The notes under the pieces were generated by a model, which did not search any database, was not told the DNA's origin, and saw nothing but the letters and a program-made list of their open reading frames with translations. A DNA stretch of 64,000 nt from Erwinia sp. OLFS4. Its GTDB lineage: Bacteria; Pseudomonadota; Gammaproteobacteria; Enterobacterales; Enterobacteriaceae. Both the position numbers and the translations under genes were made by a program. Positions 38,261 to 48,962 of this stretch are shown here, piece after piece (positions within the stretch are counted from its first letter, which is position 1; the number at the start of each line of letters is the position of its first letter). Location of the stretch: positions 1 through 64,000 of the forward strand of contig NZ_MOMB01000009.1 in NCBI RefSeq assembly GCF_002752165.1, given 5' to 3'.

Positions 38261-38300
38261 AGGCAGGCGCGGGCGCCTTTTCAGCGCCCGGCTAAAAGCA

Positions 38301-39182
38301 TTATTTCAGATAAGCGCCGCTGCGCAGCGCTTCAATACGCTTATCCAGCGGTGGGTGTGACATGAACATTTCGCTGAACGATTTTGATTTACCGTTTATG
38401 CAAAATGCCATCATGCTTCCGGCTTCCTGTGGCTCATAGCTGGTTTTCAAACGCTGCAGCGCGGCTATCATTTTTTCACGCCCCACAAGCTTAGCTGAAC
38501 CGGCATCAGCGTGAAACTCACGATGGCGTGAAAACCACATGGTGATGATGCTGGCAATAATACCAAACACAATTTCAAGTACCATTGATACCGCAAAATA
38601 CACCAGCGGATTTCCACTGTTACCTTCCTCATTGTCACGGTTTCCGGACATAAATCCGGCAGCCACCTGAGCGATAATACGTGACAGGAAAATAACAAAG
38701 GTATTCACTACGCCCTGAATAAGCGTCATGGTGACCATATCACCATTTGCAATGTGGCTGACTTCATGGGCCAGCACCGCCTCAGCTTCATCACGGCTCA
38801 TGTTTTGCAGTAAACCGGTTGATACGGCCACCAGCGACGCGTCGCGGCGGGCACCGGTAGCAAACGCGTTGATATCCGGCGCGTGGTATACCGCCACCTG
38901 CGGCATACCAATGCCAGCCTGCCGCGCCTGGCGGGAAATGGTTTCCAGCAGCCAGCGTTCGGTGTCATTGCGAGGCTGTTCAATCACTTCACCGCCGACT
39001 GAGCGCAGTGCCATCCATTTTGACATCAGCAGCGAGACTAACGCACCGCCAAAGCCAAACAGTCCCGCCATAATCATCAAAGCCGGAATACTGCTTCGCT
39101 GGATCCCTGTCAGGCTGAGTATCAACCCAAAAACCACCATCACGCCGAGGTTGGTGAGCAGGAAAAGCGCAATACGCATCAT
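38301..39182 (-). CDS. htpX: Membrane metalloprotease HtpX
   Basis: This M48 zinc protease of the inner membrane cleaves misfolded membrane proteins together with FtsH. The 293 residues equal the E. coli length. Two N-terminal helices precede the zinc site [10 protein letters not shown] (HEXXH), two more helices follow, and the third zinc ligand is a Glu in [14 protein letters not shown]. It is downstream of prc on the same strand but separated by 250 bases and a terminator. Confidence 0.96.
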   Translation of the reverse strand: MMRIALFLLTNLGVMVVFGLILSLTGIQRSSIPALMIMAGLFGFGGALVSLLMSKWMALRSVGGEVIEQPRNDTERWLLETISRQARQAGIGMPQVAVYHAPDINAFATGARRDASLVAVSTGLLQNMSRDEAEAVLAHEVSHIANGDMVTMTLIQGVVNTFVIFLSRIIAQVAAGFMSGNRDNEEGNSGNPLVYFAVSMVLEIVFGIIASIITMWFSRHREFHADAGSAKLVGREKMIAALQRLKTSYEPQEAGSMMAFCINGKSKSFSEMFMSHPPLDKRIEALRSGAYLK

Positions 39183-39396
39183 AAAATTTTATTTTCCTTA
39201 GTTAACAAAACAGGCTGGTTTTGAGCTCTATCCTATGGGCTACGCGGCGCATTTCAAGCGGCGCTGACTATAAAATGGCAATAACGACATAACTTTACAT
39301 TTTGTCGCATTTTCGCCTTTATTTCAGCACAATAACTGACGCGATAGCTGCAGTGTGACAGGCTACTGGCGGGCGGTCTGATCTCAGACAGAAAGG

Positions 39397-39427
39397 ATAA
39401 AAAAATAAGGGCAGCGACGCTGCCCTT
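39397..39427 (-). terminator. Terminator of prc
   Basis: Read on the minus strand, AAGGGCAGCG pairs with CGCTGCCCTT and is followed by ATTTTTTT. The hairpin begins 6 bases downstream of the prc stop. Confidence 0.9.
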
Positions 39428-39432
39428 ACCGG

Positions 39433-41487
39433 TTATTGCTGCAGCGCAGTTGCGCTACCCGACTTCTGACTCAGCTCCAGCTGGGCCAGGTCGTTAGCGA
39501 TATGCACCGTTTCATCCAGATAGGGATCCGGCTCTTTGTAATCTTTCGGCAAATCGTCCAGACTCTTCAGCGGTTTTTTTCCTTCTGCGCTAAAGCGGGC
39601 ATTAATACGTTCCAGACGCAGCACATCGTCCTCATGGTTCTCTTTTTCACGCTGTGCATAATTCAGCGAGATATTATTGCGCTTGTCTTTGAGTGCATTA
39701 AAGCGGGCGATATCCTTAATGATGTACTGAAACTCGCGATCGTTCGTAATACGCTGATCATGCAATTTTTTCAGTGCCGGAATATACGCTTTGATATCTC
39801 CTAGTCTGGCGTAAGTAGCGGGTTTAATGCTGTCCCAGGGGAGTGCGTTATCTTCAAACTTTTCCCCTGTTTCCACGGCTTCAACACCCGTCGGCATCAT
39901 CAGATCCGGCGTAACGCCTTTACGTTGCGTACTGCCGCCGTCAATGCGATAAAACTTCTGAATAGTGTATTGTACCGAGCCCAGCGCCGGCCATTCCGGC
40001 CGCAGCATTTGATCATAAATCCGGTTCAGCGAACGATACTGTTGCACAGTACCTTTGCCAAAGGTGGGTTCACCAACAATCAGCGCGCGGCCATAGTCCT
40101 GCATGGCGGCAGCGAAAATTTCAGATGCCGAAGCACTGAAACGATCGACCAGCACGACCAGAGGCCCTTTGTAGTAAACGACACCATCGTTATCACTGTC
40201 TTCCCGCACCTTGCCATTATTATCCCTTACCTGCACTACCGGGCCACCAGGGATAAACAAGCCAGACAGGGAAACCGCCTCGGTTATCGCCCCGCCGCCG
40301 TTAGTGCGCAGGTCGATAACAATACTATCCACTTTCTGTTTTTCCAGCTTTTGCAGCTGCGCTTTAACATCGTCCGTCAGGCCAACGTAGAACCCAGGAA
40401 TGTCCAGTACGCCGACTTTTTCTTTACCGACGTTTTTCACCGACATTTTTACCGCACGATCTTCCAGACGGATTTTTTCACGCGTCAGGGTGACAATTCG
40501 GGTTTTAGTGCCCTTACCGGAAGGCAGAATTTCCAGCCGGACTTTACTGCCTTTTGGACCTTTGATCTGCGCAACCACGTCATCCAGTCGCCAGCCGATA
40601 ACATCGACCATTGCTTTACCGGGCTGGCCGACACCGACAATACGATCACCCACACTGAGCATTTTGCTGCGGGCAGCCGGACCGCCGACCACCATTGAGT
40701 TGATCACCGTATAATCATCGTCCATCTGCAATACCGCACCAATCCCTTCAAGAGAAAGGCTCATTTCACTATTGAATTGCTCGGTATTCCGCGGTGAAAG
40801 ATAGTTGGTGTGCGGGTCGATTTCATGGGCGAAGCTGTTCATCGCCAGCTGAAAAACATCTTCACTGTTGCTCTGCGTCAGGCGGCGAATAGCGGACTGA
40901 TAGCGTTTGGTCAGGATATCGCGAATCTCTTTTTCGTCTTTACCTGCCAGCTTGAGGCTAAGCTGGTCGTATTTGACTTTCGCGTCCCATAGCGCATTAA
41001 GCTCAGCAACCGATTTCGGCCAGGGTGCCTTACTGCGATCAATAGCAATGGTGTCATTGCCGGTAAAATCCATCGGCCGGTTCAGCAGACTAAGCGCATA
41101 CTGATAGCGCTCAAAACGCCGACGCTGAGCCAGATTGTACAGATCGTAGAATACCGTCAGCTGACCATTACGCAGCTCGTCGCCCAGTGTGCTTTTTTTG
41201 CTGGCGTAGTCAGCAACATCGGATGCCAGCAACACGTTATGGCTGTAGTCCAGCATGTTGAGATAACGGTCGAAAATTTTTGCAGAAAACGCGTTGTCCA
41301 GATCGAACTGACGATAATGCGAATGAGTGAAACGCGCGGTAACACGTTCACTGACCGTTGCATCCTGCGGTGCCTGCTTAAGAACCGGGATCTGATCTTC
41401 CCGGGTAATCACGGGGGTTTCATTAGCCAAAACCGGGCCTGCCAGCAGCAAACCCACCAGAATAGTCATTTTAAACTTATTGTTCAT
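39433..41487 (-). CDS. prc: Tail-specific periplasmic protease Prc
   Basis: This S41 serine protease acts in the periplasm, processing FtsI and, with NlpI, degrading murein endopeptidases such as MepS. The 684 residues have a signal peptide (MTILVGLLLAGPVLA), a PDZ domain (SLEGIGAVLQMDDDYTVINSM, VGDRIVGVGQPG) and the catalytic region (VIDLRTNGGGAITEAVSLSG, VDRFSASASEIFAAAMQDYGRALIVGEPTFGKGTVQ) with Ser and Lys. It lies 20 bases downstream of proQ, as in E. coli. Confidence 0.96.
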   Translation of the reverse strand: MNNKFKMTILVGLLLAGPVLANETPVITREDQIPVLKQAPQDATVSERVTARFTHSHYRQFDLDNAFSAKIFDRYLNMLDYSHNVLLASDVADYASKKSTLGDELRNGQLTVFYDLYNLAQRRRFERYQYALSLLNRPMDFTGNDTIAIDRSKAPWPKSVAELNALWDAKVKYDQLSLKLAGKDEKEIRDILTKRYQSAIRRLTQSNSEDVFQLAMNSFAHEIDPHTNYLSPRNTEQFNSEMSLSLEGIGAVLQMDDDYTVINSMVVGGPAARSKMLSVGDRIVGVGQPGKAMVDVIGWRLDDVVAQIKGPKGSKVRLEILPSGKGTKTRIVTLTREKIRLEDRAVKMSVKNVGKEKVGVLDIPGFYVGLTDDVKAQLQKLEKQKVDSIVIDLRTNGGGAITEAVSLSGLFIPGGPVVQVRDNNGKVREDSDNDGVVYYKGPLVVLVDRFSASASEIFAAAMQDYGRALIVGEPTFGKGTVQQYRSLNRIYDQMLRPEWPALGSVQYTIQKFYRIDGGSTQRKGVTPDLMMPTGVEAVETGEKFEDNALPWDSIKPATYARLGDIKAYIPALKKLHDQRITNDREFQYIIKDIARFNALKDKRNNISLNYAQREKENHEDDVLRLERINARFSAEGKKPLKSLDDLPKDYKEPDPYLDETVHIANDLAQLELSQKSGSATALQQ

Positions 41488-41507
41488 GCCTCTAATCGGC
41501 CTCCGTT

Positions 41508-42194
41508 TCAGAACTGCAAATGTTCTGCGCGCACAATCATTGCCAGGCCGGAAGCGAGCTCTACCCGAACACCGTCTTTAGTGATTTCAAGAACCGTGGC
41601 ATCCATGGCACTTTTGCCTGCTTTTACCTTGATATTCTGCCCTATTGCCAGTACAGCGGTATCGGTAACAGGCAGGCGGGGTTTGCTTTCCACTGGCCTG
41701 CTCGCCGCCGGAGCACGGGGTGGCTTACTGTTGCTACGCGCCGGGCGGCCTTCTTCCGCTGGGGCGGCATTTTTTCGTACAGCCGGTTTGCGAGGACGTC
41801 GCACGTTCTCCTCACCCGCCATGGCTTCGCGCCTTTTGTCCTGCTGCTTTTCACGCTGTGCCTGTACGCGCGCTTTGGCTTCTTCTAACTGTTTGCGCGC
41901 ATGTTCGACGTGCTGTTCCTCCAGCTCGCCGCAGGGGTTACCGTCAAGGTCTACCCGGATGGCCCCGGCCTTTACACCATAAAGGTAGCGCCAGCTGGAA
42001 GTGTACAGGCGCAGTGCCGAACGCAGCTGGGTTTTGCTCAGACTCATTTCGCCCTGAACGCGGTCAACGAGGTCCTGAAAAATACCAATCTTGAGAGGAC
42101 GTGCTTCACCTTCGGCAGAAAAACATTGCGGAAAACGCTCGGCCAGCCAGGCGATAACTTCTTTACTACTGTTCAACTTAGGTTGATTTTCCAT
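41508..42194 (-). CDS. proQ: RNA chaperone ProQ
   Basis: This global RNA-binding protein of the FinO family stabilises many sRNAs and mRNAs. The 228 residues have the N-terminal FinO domain ([43 protein letters not shown]), a basic Pro/Arg/Lys-rich linker (about 130-175), and a C-terminal Tudor-like domain ([23 protein letters not shown]). It is 20 bases upstream of prc, probably in one operon with msrC. Confidence 0.95.
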   Translation of the reverse strand: MENQPKLNSSKEVIAWLAERFPQCFSAEGEARPLKIGIFQDLVDRVQGEMSLSKTQLRSALRLYTSSWRYLYGVKAGAIRVDLDGNPCGELEEQHVEHARKQLEEAKARVQAQREKQQDKRREAMAGEENVRRPRKPAVRKNAAPAEEGRPARSNSKPPRAPAASRPVESKPRLPVTDTAVLAIGQNIKVKAGKSAMDATVLEITKDGVRVELASGLAMIVRAEHLQF

Positions 42195-42290
42195 GAAATT
42201 TCCTGATTACAACGGGTTTGCCAACCAGCGCAGGCATGAACAGGCGACATTATAATGACCGTGACGCCAATTGCCACGTGATTGAACGCG

Positions 42291-42791
42291 TTAGCGACGA
42301 TTGATCTGCAGAAAGTGATGCAGATCGGTTGCTGCAAGCGCTTCACCCAGCCAGTCGCTAAGCGTTTTCAGTCCCGCTTCATCCTCAGCATCAAAGCGAT
42401 TATACGCTACGCTGTCGATGTCGAGTACACCAATGATTTCACCGTTTACTTTCACAGGTAACACGATTTCCGCATTGCTGTCAGCATCACAGGCAATGTG
42501 GCCGGCAAAGGCATGCACGTCGCCAACCCGCATAATGGCCTTTTCACTGACGGCACTCCCGCAGACGCCCCGACCAACGGGTATCCGCACGCAGGCAATT
42601 TTGCCCTGAAACGGGCCGAGTACCAGGGTGTTTTTTTCACTCAGCAGATAAAATCCTGCCCAGTTTACCTGCGTCAGGCGCTGATAAAGCAATGCGCTAC
42701 AATTGCTCATTAACGCCAGAAAACTGGTTTCACCCTCGACCAGAGCCTGTAAATCACGGTTAAGCTCATCATAAAATTGTTGTTTATTCAT
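42291..42791 (-). CDS. msrC: Free methionine-(R)-sulfoxide reductase
   Basis: This is a GAF-domain enzyme that reduces free Met-R-sulfoxide. The 166 residues contain WAGFYLLSEKNTLVLGPFQGK and the catalytic cysteines in IACVRIPVGRGVCGSAV and HIACDADSNAEIVLPV, followed by GVLDIDSVAYNRF. It precedes proQ and is divergent from letA, as yebR is in E. coli. Confidence 0.93.
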   Translation of the reverse strand: MNKQQFYDELNRDLQALVEGETSFLALMSNCSALLYQRLTQVNWAGFYLLSEKNTLVLGPFQGKIACVRIPVGRGVCGSAVSEKAIMRVGDVHAFAGHIACDADSNAEIVLPVKVNGEIIGVLDIDSVAYNRFDAEDEAGLKTLSDWLGEALAATDLHHFLQINRR

Positions 42792-42986
42792 CAGATACCA
42801 CTAATCGACTCGCATAAAAAGCACGTTCAATCACGCCCGCAGGGAAAATAAGCACGAATTGCTTGGCGCAACAAGATGAAACATTCCGTTAGTTAATATA
42901 CCCTTAGTCGGGCCGGACCGGTAAACATGGACAGGTCGCTAACGTCAGTACGCACAAAATGCACATACGGCCCAAAGATTATCATC

Positions 42987-44231
42987 ATGAAAATTTACGC
43001 TATTCACCATGTTTTGCCACAGGCACGTTATCAGCGTTGTCCCCAATGCGATACCCTTTTTTCCTTACCCGCAGTGAAGTCGGTCCAGTCGGTTCATTGT
43101 CCCCGCTGTGATGCCCGTATTCTTAATGGCCGTGACTGGTCAATGACCCGCCTGTGTGCCATTGCGGTAACCATGTTATTATTGCTGCCCTTCGCTTTCT
43201 CCTAACCCTTGATGTCACTGTCATTACTGGGTACCCATATTCGCGCCAGTCTGCTCGGTGGCATTATGCAGATGGCGCGCGAAGGCGACGTTATCGCGGC
43301 ATCCATGGTGGCTTTTTGTACTATTGGCACCCCGGTTACCCTGGTCAGTGCCCTTCTTTATCTCTGGTTTGGCCATCGTCTCGGCATGAATCTGCGCCCG
43401 GTGTTGCTGATGTTGCACCGGCTAAAAGAGTGGGTAATGCTGGATATTTATCTGATTGGTATCGCGGTCGCCTCAATAAAAGTTAAAGATTATGCTGCCC
43501 TTGAAGCCGGTCCCGGTCTGGTTGCTTTTATCACCTTGACGCTGCTGAGCCTGCTGGTGCTGATTCATCTCAATGAAGAAGAGTTGTGGCAGCGCTTTTA
43601 CCCGCAACCGCAGGTCAGTCAGCCTGCTGCCTCTTTACGCATCTGCCTGCATTGTCACTTTACCGCGACACCCGATAGTCGCGGACGCTGCCCGCGCTGT
43701 CATTCCCCGCTGCCCGTTCGCCGCAGGCATAGCCTGCAAAAGTCGTGGGCAGCGTTGCTGGCCTCTATCGTTTTTCTTATTCCTGCCAATACGTTACCAA
43801 TTTCCATTATCTATCTTAACGGCGCCCGCCAGGAAGATACCATCCTTTCGGGCATTTTATCGCTTGCCAATGGTAACGTACCGGTGGCCGCCGTGGTGTT
43901 TATTGCCAGTATCCTGGTACCGGTCACTAAAGTACTGGTGCTACTTACGCTACTGCTGAGTATCCATTTTCGCTGTGAGCAGGGACTTAAAACCCGTATC
44001 CGCCTGCTGCGCCTCGTCACCTGGGTTGGTCGCTGGTCGATGCTGGATTTATTTGTTATTTCCCTCACAATGTCGTTGGTCAACCGCGACCAGCTTTTAG
44101 CTTTCACCATGGGCCCCGCCGCATTTTATTTCGGTACGGCGGTCATCTTGACTATTCTTGCCGTTGAATGGCTTGACAGTCGCTTACTTTGGGACGCACA
44201 TGCAACAGCAAACGCCGAATACACCGATTGA
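42987..44231 (+). pseudogene. letA: LetA (YebS) lipid-transport membrane protein, interrupted by in-frame TAA
   Basis: LetA is the inner-membrane partner of the LetB MCE tunnel in lipid transport. The frame of 415 codons holds the first zinc ribbon ([19 protein letters not shown]), a paraquat-inducible A-type helix domain, a second ribbon ([23 protein letters not shown]) and a second helix domain ([21 protein letters not shown]). A TAA at 43203-43205 (codon 73) interrupts PFAFS[13 protein letters not shown], where E. coli has a Glu codon (GEPL), and the frame continues unbroken after it. Re-initiation at an ATG at 43212 would lack the first ribbon and helix. The upstream ATG at 42927 is an alternative start. 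It overlaps letB by 32 bases. Confidence 0.88.
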
Positions 44232-46833
44232 CGCGCGCCTTCGCAAACGGCAAAAAATTTCGCCTTTCTGGCTACTGCCGCTGATAGCGTTAATGATTGC
44301 AGGCTGGCTTCTGTGGACGAACTATCAGGAACGCGGTGCAACCATCACTATTGTGTTTACGTCTGCCGACGGCATTGTCCCCGGTCGTACTCCCATCCGC
44401 TACCAGGGGGTTGAAGTGGGTACGGTGCAGGGAATTAATCTTAGCGATGATTTACGTACTATCCGGGTGAAAGCCAGCATCAAAAGTGATATGAAAACGG
44501 CTTTGCGCGACAATACCCAGTTCTGGCTGGTGACGCCCAAAGCCTCACTGGCCGGCGTTTCTGGTCTGGATGCACTGGTCGGTGGTAACTATATCGGTAT
44601 GATGCCGGGCAAAGGCCAACCCCGTTCTGACTTTGTCGCACTCGACACTCAGCCGAAATACCGGGTCAACACGGGTGAAATGCTGATACACCTGCACGCG
44701 GCGGACCTCGGATCGCTCGGCACCGGCTCACTGGTTTATTTTCGCAAAATCCCGGTCGGCCGCGTTTATGACTATACGGTCAACCCGGCCAGTCAGGGCG
44801 TCACCATTGACGTACTGATTGAGCGCCGTTTCACTAATCTGGTCAAAAAAGATAGTCGTTTCTGGAACGTCTCCGGCGTAAAAGCCGATGTTGGTCTTGC
44901 CGGAGCCCGACTGGAAATGGAAAGCCTGTCTGCGCTGGTCAACGGTGCCGTGGCCTTTGATTCCCCCGCCGCTTCCCCGCAGGCGAAATCGGAAGATAAT
45001 TATCAGCTCTATCCCGACTTGCAGCACAGCCAGCGCGGCGTCGATATTACGCTGGATCTGCCGGATGGTAAGGGTCTGAAAGCAAATACCACCCCGCTGA
45101 TGTATCAGGGATTACAGGTCGGTACGCTCAGCAGCATACAGCTGCAGGATAACGGTCGGGTTAAAGGCGAACTGATTATTGATCCTTCGGTAGTGGATAT
45201 GATGCGCCAGCATAGCCGCATCGAACTCCATACCCCCAAAATCAGTCTGTCGGACCCGTCACTCAGTACTCTGCTGACCGGTCCTACGCTGGAACTGGTA
45301 CCGGGTGACGGTACAGCGGTCGATCGCTTTGTTGTAGCCGCGGTCAATGATGCTCCATTGCAACAACCCAACGCACTGAAGCTGACACTGACCGCCGCAG
45401 ACAGCTATGGTATTGATGCCGGCCAGCCGGTGGTATTGCACGGTATGAAAATTGGTCAGATTGCCAGCCGTACCCTGCAGGAAAATGGGGTCACATTTAC
45501 CCTCGCCATTAATGCCGATTATCGCCATCTGGTGCATGCTGACAGCAAGTTTATTGTTAATAGCCGTCTGGATGTGAAATTCGGACTTGATGGCATGCAG
45601 GTCCTGGGGGCCAGTGCCCGTGAATGGGTCGATGGTGGTATTCGCCTCGAACCTGGCAGTCAGGGTGCCGCTACCAGCCGCTATCCGCTTTATGCCGATG
45701 CGGCAAAAGCCGAAGAAGGCATTACCGGTGACCAGCCCCCGGTGACGCTACGGCTAACCGCCAATAGCCTGCCGGATATCCAGAGCGGATCCGTGGTTCT
45801 ATATCGAAAATTTCAGGTCGGCGAGATCGTTTCCGTTACGCCTTATGCCAATCGTTTTGATATCGGGGTCCATATCCGGCCAGAATATCGCAAACTGCTA
45901 ACACCCGGTAGCGTCTTCTGGGCAGAAGGCGGTGCGAAAGTACAGTGGAACGGTAGCGGCCTGACGGTGCAAGCCTCGCCGCTTAATCGCGCGCTCAAGG
46001 GGGCCATCAGTTTCGACAATCTGACTGGCGTCGATGCCGGCGGCAGTAAAGACAAGCGTATACTTTACGCCTCAGAAACCGCCGCGCGTGCCGTTGGCAG
46101 TCAGATTACCCTGCGCACCTACGACGGTAGTAAACTCGCCGCCGGCATGCCGATTCGTTATCTTGGCATCAGCGTCGGTCAGCTGGAAAGCATGGCGCTC
46201 AGCCCGGATAACCGCCAGGTTATCGCTAAAGCAGTTCTTTATCCGGAATATGTAGAACAATTTGCCCGCTGGGGCAGCCGCTTTTCGGTGGTTTCACCAC
46301 AAATTTCTGCCGCAGGCGTTAACCACCTCGACACGCTGCTACAGCCCTATATCAACGTCGATCCGGGCAAAGGCCGGGTAACGCGCAGCTTTGAATTACA
46401 GGAAAACACCATTACTGACGCCCGTTATCTTGATGGCCTCAATGTGGTGGTAGATACCAGTGAAGGCGGCACCTTACAGGTAGGAACGCCGGTCTTTTTC
46501 CGCGGCGTAGAGGTGGGGACGGTGACCGGTACCACGCTGGGCCCGATGGCTGACCGCGTGCTGGTTTTCCTGCGTATCAGCAGCAAATATCAACATCTGG
46601 TGCGTAACAACTCGGTCTTCTGGCTGTCATCCGGATATAACCTGAAATTTGGCCTGGTTGGCGGCGTAGTGAAAACCGGTACCTTCCAGCAGTTTATTCA
46701 GGGCGGCATTTCGTTTGCCACACCGCCGACGGTGCCGCTGGCGCCACAAGCTACGCCAGGCAAACATTTTCTGCTGGAAGATGAAGAACCTAAAGGCTGG
46801 CACGACTGGGGAACAGCCATCCCTCAGCCCTGA
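44200..46833 (+). CDS. letB: MCE-domain lipid transport tunnel protein LetB (YebT)
   Basis: LetB forms a periplasm-spanning tunnel of stacked MCE rings that carries lipids between membranes. The 877-residue protein, the same length as in E. coli, has one N-terminal helix ([19 protein letters not shown]) and seven MCE repeats, each opening with a pattern like [15 protein letters not shown] (also [39 protein letters not shown]). ATG 44200 lies inside the end of letA, so translation may depend on letA reading, which is now interrupted 1 kb upstream. It is itself intact. Confidence 0.95.
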   Translation: MQQQTPNTPIDARLRKRQKISPFWLLPLIALMIAGWLLWTNYQERGATITIVFTSADGIVPGRTPIRYQGVEVGTVQGINLSDDLRTIRVKASIKSDMKTALRDNTQFWLVTPKASLAGVSGLDALVGGNYIGMMPGKGQPRSDFVALDTQPKYRVNTGEMLIHLHAADLGSLGTGSLVYFRKIPVGRVYDYTVNPASQGVTIDVLIERRFTNLVKKDSRFWNVSGVKADVGLAGARLEMESLSALVNGAVAFDSPAASPQAKSEDNYQLYPDLQHSQRGVDITLDLPDGKGLKANTTPLMYQGLQVGTLSSIQLQDNGRVKGELIIDPSVVDMMRQHSRIELHTPKISLSDPSLSTLLTGPTLELVPGDGTAVDRFVVAAVNDAPLQQPNALKLTLTAADSYGIDAGQPVVLHGMKIGQIASRTLQENGVTFTLAINADYRHLVHADSKFIVNSRLDVKFGLDGMQVLGASAREWVDGGIRLEPGSQGAATSRYPLYADAAKAEEGITGDQPPVTLRLTANSLPDIQSGSVVLYRKFQVGEIVSVTPYANRFDIGVHIRPEYRKLLTPGSVFWAEGGAKVQWNGSGLTVQASPLNRALKGAISFDNLTGVDAGGSKDKRILYASETAARAVGSQITLRTYDGSKLAAGMPIRYLGISVGQLESMALSPDNRQVIAKAVLYPEYVEQFARWGSRFSVVSPQISAAGVNHLDTLLQPYINVDPGKGRVTRSFELQENTITDARYLDGLNVVVDTSEGGTLQVGTPVFFRGVEVGTVTGTTLGPMADRVLVFLRISSKYQHLVRNNSVFWLSSGYNLKFGLVGGVVKTGTFQQFIQGGISFATPPTVPLAPQATPGKHFLLEDEEPKGWHDWGTAIPQP

Positions 46834-46837
46834 TTAG

Positions 46838-46867
46838 CCGGGCGCCGCCTTCGACAGCGGCGCCCGG
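46838..46867. terminator. Strong hairpin between letB and rsmF
   Basis: The perfect 11-bp stem CCGGGCGCCGC / GCGGCGCCCGG has an 8-base loop, five bases after the letB stop. There is no T-tract, so it may be a 3'-end stabiliser or an attenuating structure rather than a classical terminator. Confidence 0.5.
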
Positions 46868-46930
46868 TCAAGGCATAATAGCGTTTTACCGTCACCGGGG
46901 TTCTTCCCCTTTCCGGCCTGGATTATACCT

Positions 46931-48376
46931 GTGAGCACCACTGCGACACCTTTTCTTCCCGATGCCTTTCTTGCTCAGATGCGCGAACTGCTGCCTGATG
47001 ACAATGACTTTCAGGCGTTCATCAACATCAGCCACCAGCCGTTGCGCCGTAGCCTGCGCGTGAATACGCTGAAAATCAGCGTGACACAATTTACTGAACA
47101 GATGGCCCGCCATGGCTGGCAGCTGACGCCGGTCCCCTGGTGTGACGAGGGCTTCTGGATAAGCCGTGATGAAGATCATTTTCCCCTTGGCAGCAGCGCT
47201 GAGCATTTAAGCGGCTTATTTTATATTCAGGAAGCCAGCTCAATGTTACCGGTGACGGCCCTGTTTGCCGCCACCGAACGGCCTGAACGGGTGCTGGATA
47301 TGGCTGCCGCACCAGGATCCAAAACCACCCAGATCGCCGCCAGAATGCAACGACATGGCGCAATTGTTGCCAATGAATATGCCGCCAGTCGCCTTAAAGT
47401 ATTGCATGCTAATCTCAGCCGCTGCGGGGTCAGCCATGTCGCACTTAGCCATTTTGACGGTCGGGTATTTGGTGCCGCGCTGCCGGAGCAGTTTGACGCC
47501 ATATTACTCGACGCGCCTTGTTCCGGTGAGGGGGTATTGCGCAAAGATGCCGATGCGCTAAAAAACTGGTCTCCTGACAGTAACATCAAAATAGCGGCCA
47601 CCCAGCGCGAACTTATCCGTAGCGCCTTCCATGCCCTGAAACCTGGCGGCGTGCTGGTTTACTCCACCTGCACCCTGAATCATACAGAAAATCAGCAAGT
47701 AATTGACTGGTTACTCGCGCAGTGGCCACAGGCTGCAGAGCGGCTGCCGCTTAATACACTGTTTGACGGCGCCGAACGCGTGGCAACCGCAGCCGGCGAT
47801 CTCCACGTTTTTCCTCAGCGCTTTGACAGTGAAGGTTTTTTTGTCGCACGGCTGCGTAAAACCGCCTCAGTCACGCCGCCGCCCGCCCCCAGCTATCAGC
47901 CAGGCAAATTACCCTTTAGCCGCCTTTCTGCGGCTAAGAGCCAACAGGTCATTACCGCCGCAGGTCAGGTTGGCCTGCGCTGGCATGACCTGACACTTAG
48001 CCTGTGGCAACGTGACAATGAACTGTGGCTTTTTCCCCAGGCCGTGGAACCACTTCTCGGCAAGATTCGCTTTTCACGTATTGGCTTGCGGCTGGCAGAA
48101 ACCCATAACAAAGGCTATCGCTGGCAGCATGAAGCGGTGATTGCTCTGGCTGATCCCGGGGCACACAACCGGCTGGCGCTTACCTGCGAAGAGGCCGAAG
48201 AGTGGTATCGCGGGCGTGATATTTATCCCAGCGCAGAGATTAAGACCCAGGAAGTAATAGTGACATTTCAGCAACAGGTACTGGGGCTGGCAAAAAAAGT
48301 CGGTAACCGCCTGAAAAACAGCTATCCGCGTGAACTGGTGCGTGACGGTAAACTTTTTAATCAACACCAGCGCTGA
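46931..48376 (+). CDS. rsmF: 16S rRNA (cytosine-1407-C5)-methyltransferase
   Basis: This RNA m5C methyltransferase acts on C1407 of 16S rRNA. The 481 residues contain the substrate-binding N-terminus ([12 protein letters not shown]), SAM motifs ([56 protein letters not shown]) with both catalytic cysteines, and the C-terminal PUA-like region of RsmF. GTG 46931 is the start. It is the last gene of the msrC/letAB/rsmF neighbourhood. Confidence 0.95.
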   Translation: MSTTATPFLPDAFLAQMRELLPDDNDFQAFINISHQPLRRSLRVNTLKISVTQFTEQMARHGWQLTPVPWCDEGFWISRDEDHFPLGSSAEHLSGLFYIQEASSMLPVTALFAATERPERVLDMAAAPGSKTTQIAARMQRHGAIVANEYAASRLKVLHANLSRCGVSHVALSHFDGRVFGAALPEQFDAILLDAPCSGEGVLRKDADALKNWSPDSNIKIAATQRELIRSAFHALKPGGVLVYSTCTLNHTENQQVIDWLLAQWPQAAERLPLNTLFDGAERVATAAGDLHVFPQRFDSEGFFVARLRKTASVTPPPAPSYQPGKLPFSRLSAAKSQQVITAAGQVGLRWHDLTLSLWQRDNELWLFPQAVEPLLGKIRFSRIGLRLAETHNKGYRWQHEAVIALADPGAHNRLALTCEEAEEWYRGRDIYPSAEIKTQEVIVTFQQQVLGLAKKVGNRLKNSYPRELVRDGKLFNQHQR

Positions 48377-48669
48377 TCCGGCCCGGCTCGCTGTAGCCGC
48401 ATCAGACTCCGCAAATTGTCAGATACCGATCGGTGCCAGTAACGTTGATTGACGTTGCAACAGCACCGTTACTTTCACTGAAGACGCCGTGGTCAGATGC
48501 GGCGTTGCCGCCAGACTGGCATGCCAATACTGTTACATCCCGCGATACTTAAATCGGAATGATGGTTTCTTTTCGCTATTTATGTCGCGCAGATCACGAA
48601 GCAGAGAACTTTATTCATACTGGTTTACAGCTGGCTGGAAAAAAAACACATGACGTCTACAGTTAAAAG
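48377..48669. other. Intergenic region between rsmF and sdsR
   Basis: In E. coli this interval carries yebV, yebW and pphA; none can be recognised here. A 37-codon open stretch without a start codon exists on the minus strand (48419-48532), but I cannot identify it. The right end contains the sdsR promoter, with a -10-like TACAGT preceded by C (48658-48663), a form favoured by sigma-S. Confidence 0.45.
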
Positions 48670-48774
48670 GCAAAGCGGTCAACGCCTGCATTAATGCCAA
48701 CTTTTAGCGCAAGGCTCTCCCGCAAGAGCCATTTCCCTGGACCGAATACAGGAATCGTATTCGGTCTTTTTTTT
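48670..48774 (+). ncRNA. sdsR: Small RNA SdsR (RyeB)
   Basis: The segment GCCTGCATTAATGCCAAC, then CTTTTAGCGC, then the hairpin region GGCTCTCCCGCAAGAGCC and ATTTCCCTGGACCGAATACA, is nearly the same as E. coli SdsR as I remember it. It ends in a terminator stem ACCGAATAC / GTATTCGGT (48741-48749 and 48757-48765) followed by eight T. SdsR is a sigma-S-dependent Hfq sRNA that base-pairs with targets including mutS and tolC mRNAs and the antisense RNA SraC/RyeA. A sigma-S-like -10 element lies 6 bases before the inferred 5' end. The location, between the former pphA position and yebY, agrees with E. coli. Confidence 0.92.
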
Positions 48775-48962
48775 ACCGTTTTCTCAACCGTCCTTCACTT
48801 ACCGTCCTGGTAAATTTAACGTGACAGTGTCACTAAAAACAATAAACAGTCGCCGCTACACTGTGCATCGCGGCGAGTGTTTATGCCCACGCCAGGGGTC
48901 GGGGTTATATAGCCAGCCGTTTATGCCCACCTTGTACCCTGCACGCATCTCAGGGTTATGCG

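Noticed and set aside
38270-38290. GC-rich hairpin between yebQ and htpX as a terminator
   Set aside because: The 7-bp stem CGGGCGC / GCGCCCG has no T-tract on either side, so its role is uncertain.
39925-40698. 257-codon open frame on the plus strand inside prc
   Set aside because: It is antisense to a full-length, well conserved prc gene, has low-complexity His/Gln-rich composition, and lacks a plausible ribosome site.
41239-41982. 247-codon open frame spanning the prc/proQ junction on the plus strand
   Set aside because: It is antisense to both genes and Arg/Ser/Ala-rich, the usual shadow of the ProQ linker.
48419-48532. 37-codon open stretch on the minus strand reading QYWHASLAATPHLTTASSVK and ending IGI
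   Set aside because: It has no start codon, is bounded by a stop just upstream, and I cannot match it to any family. It could be a gene fragment, but the evidence is too thin for a feature.
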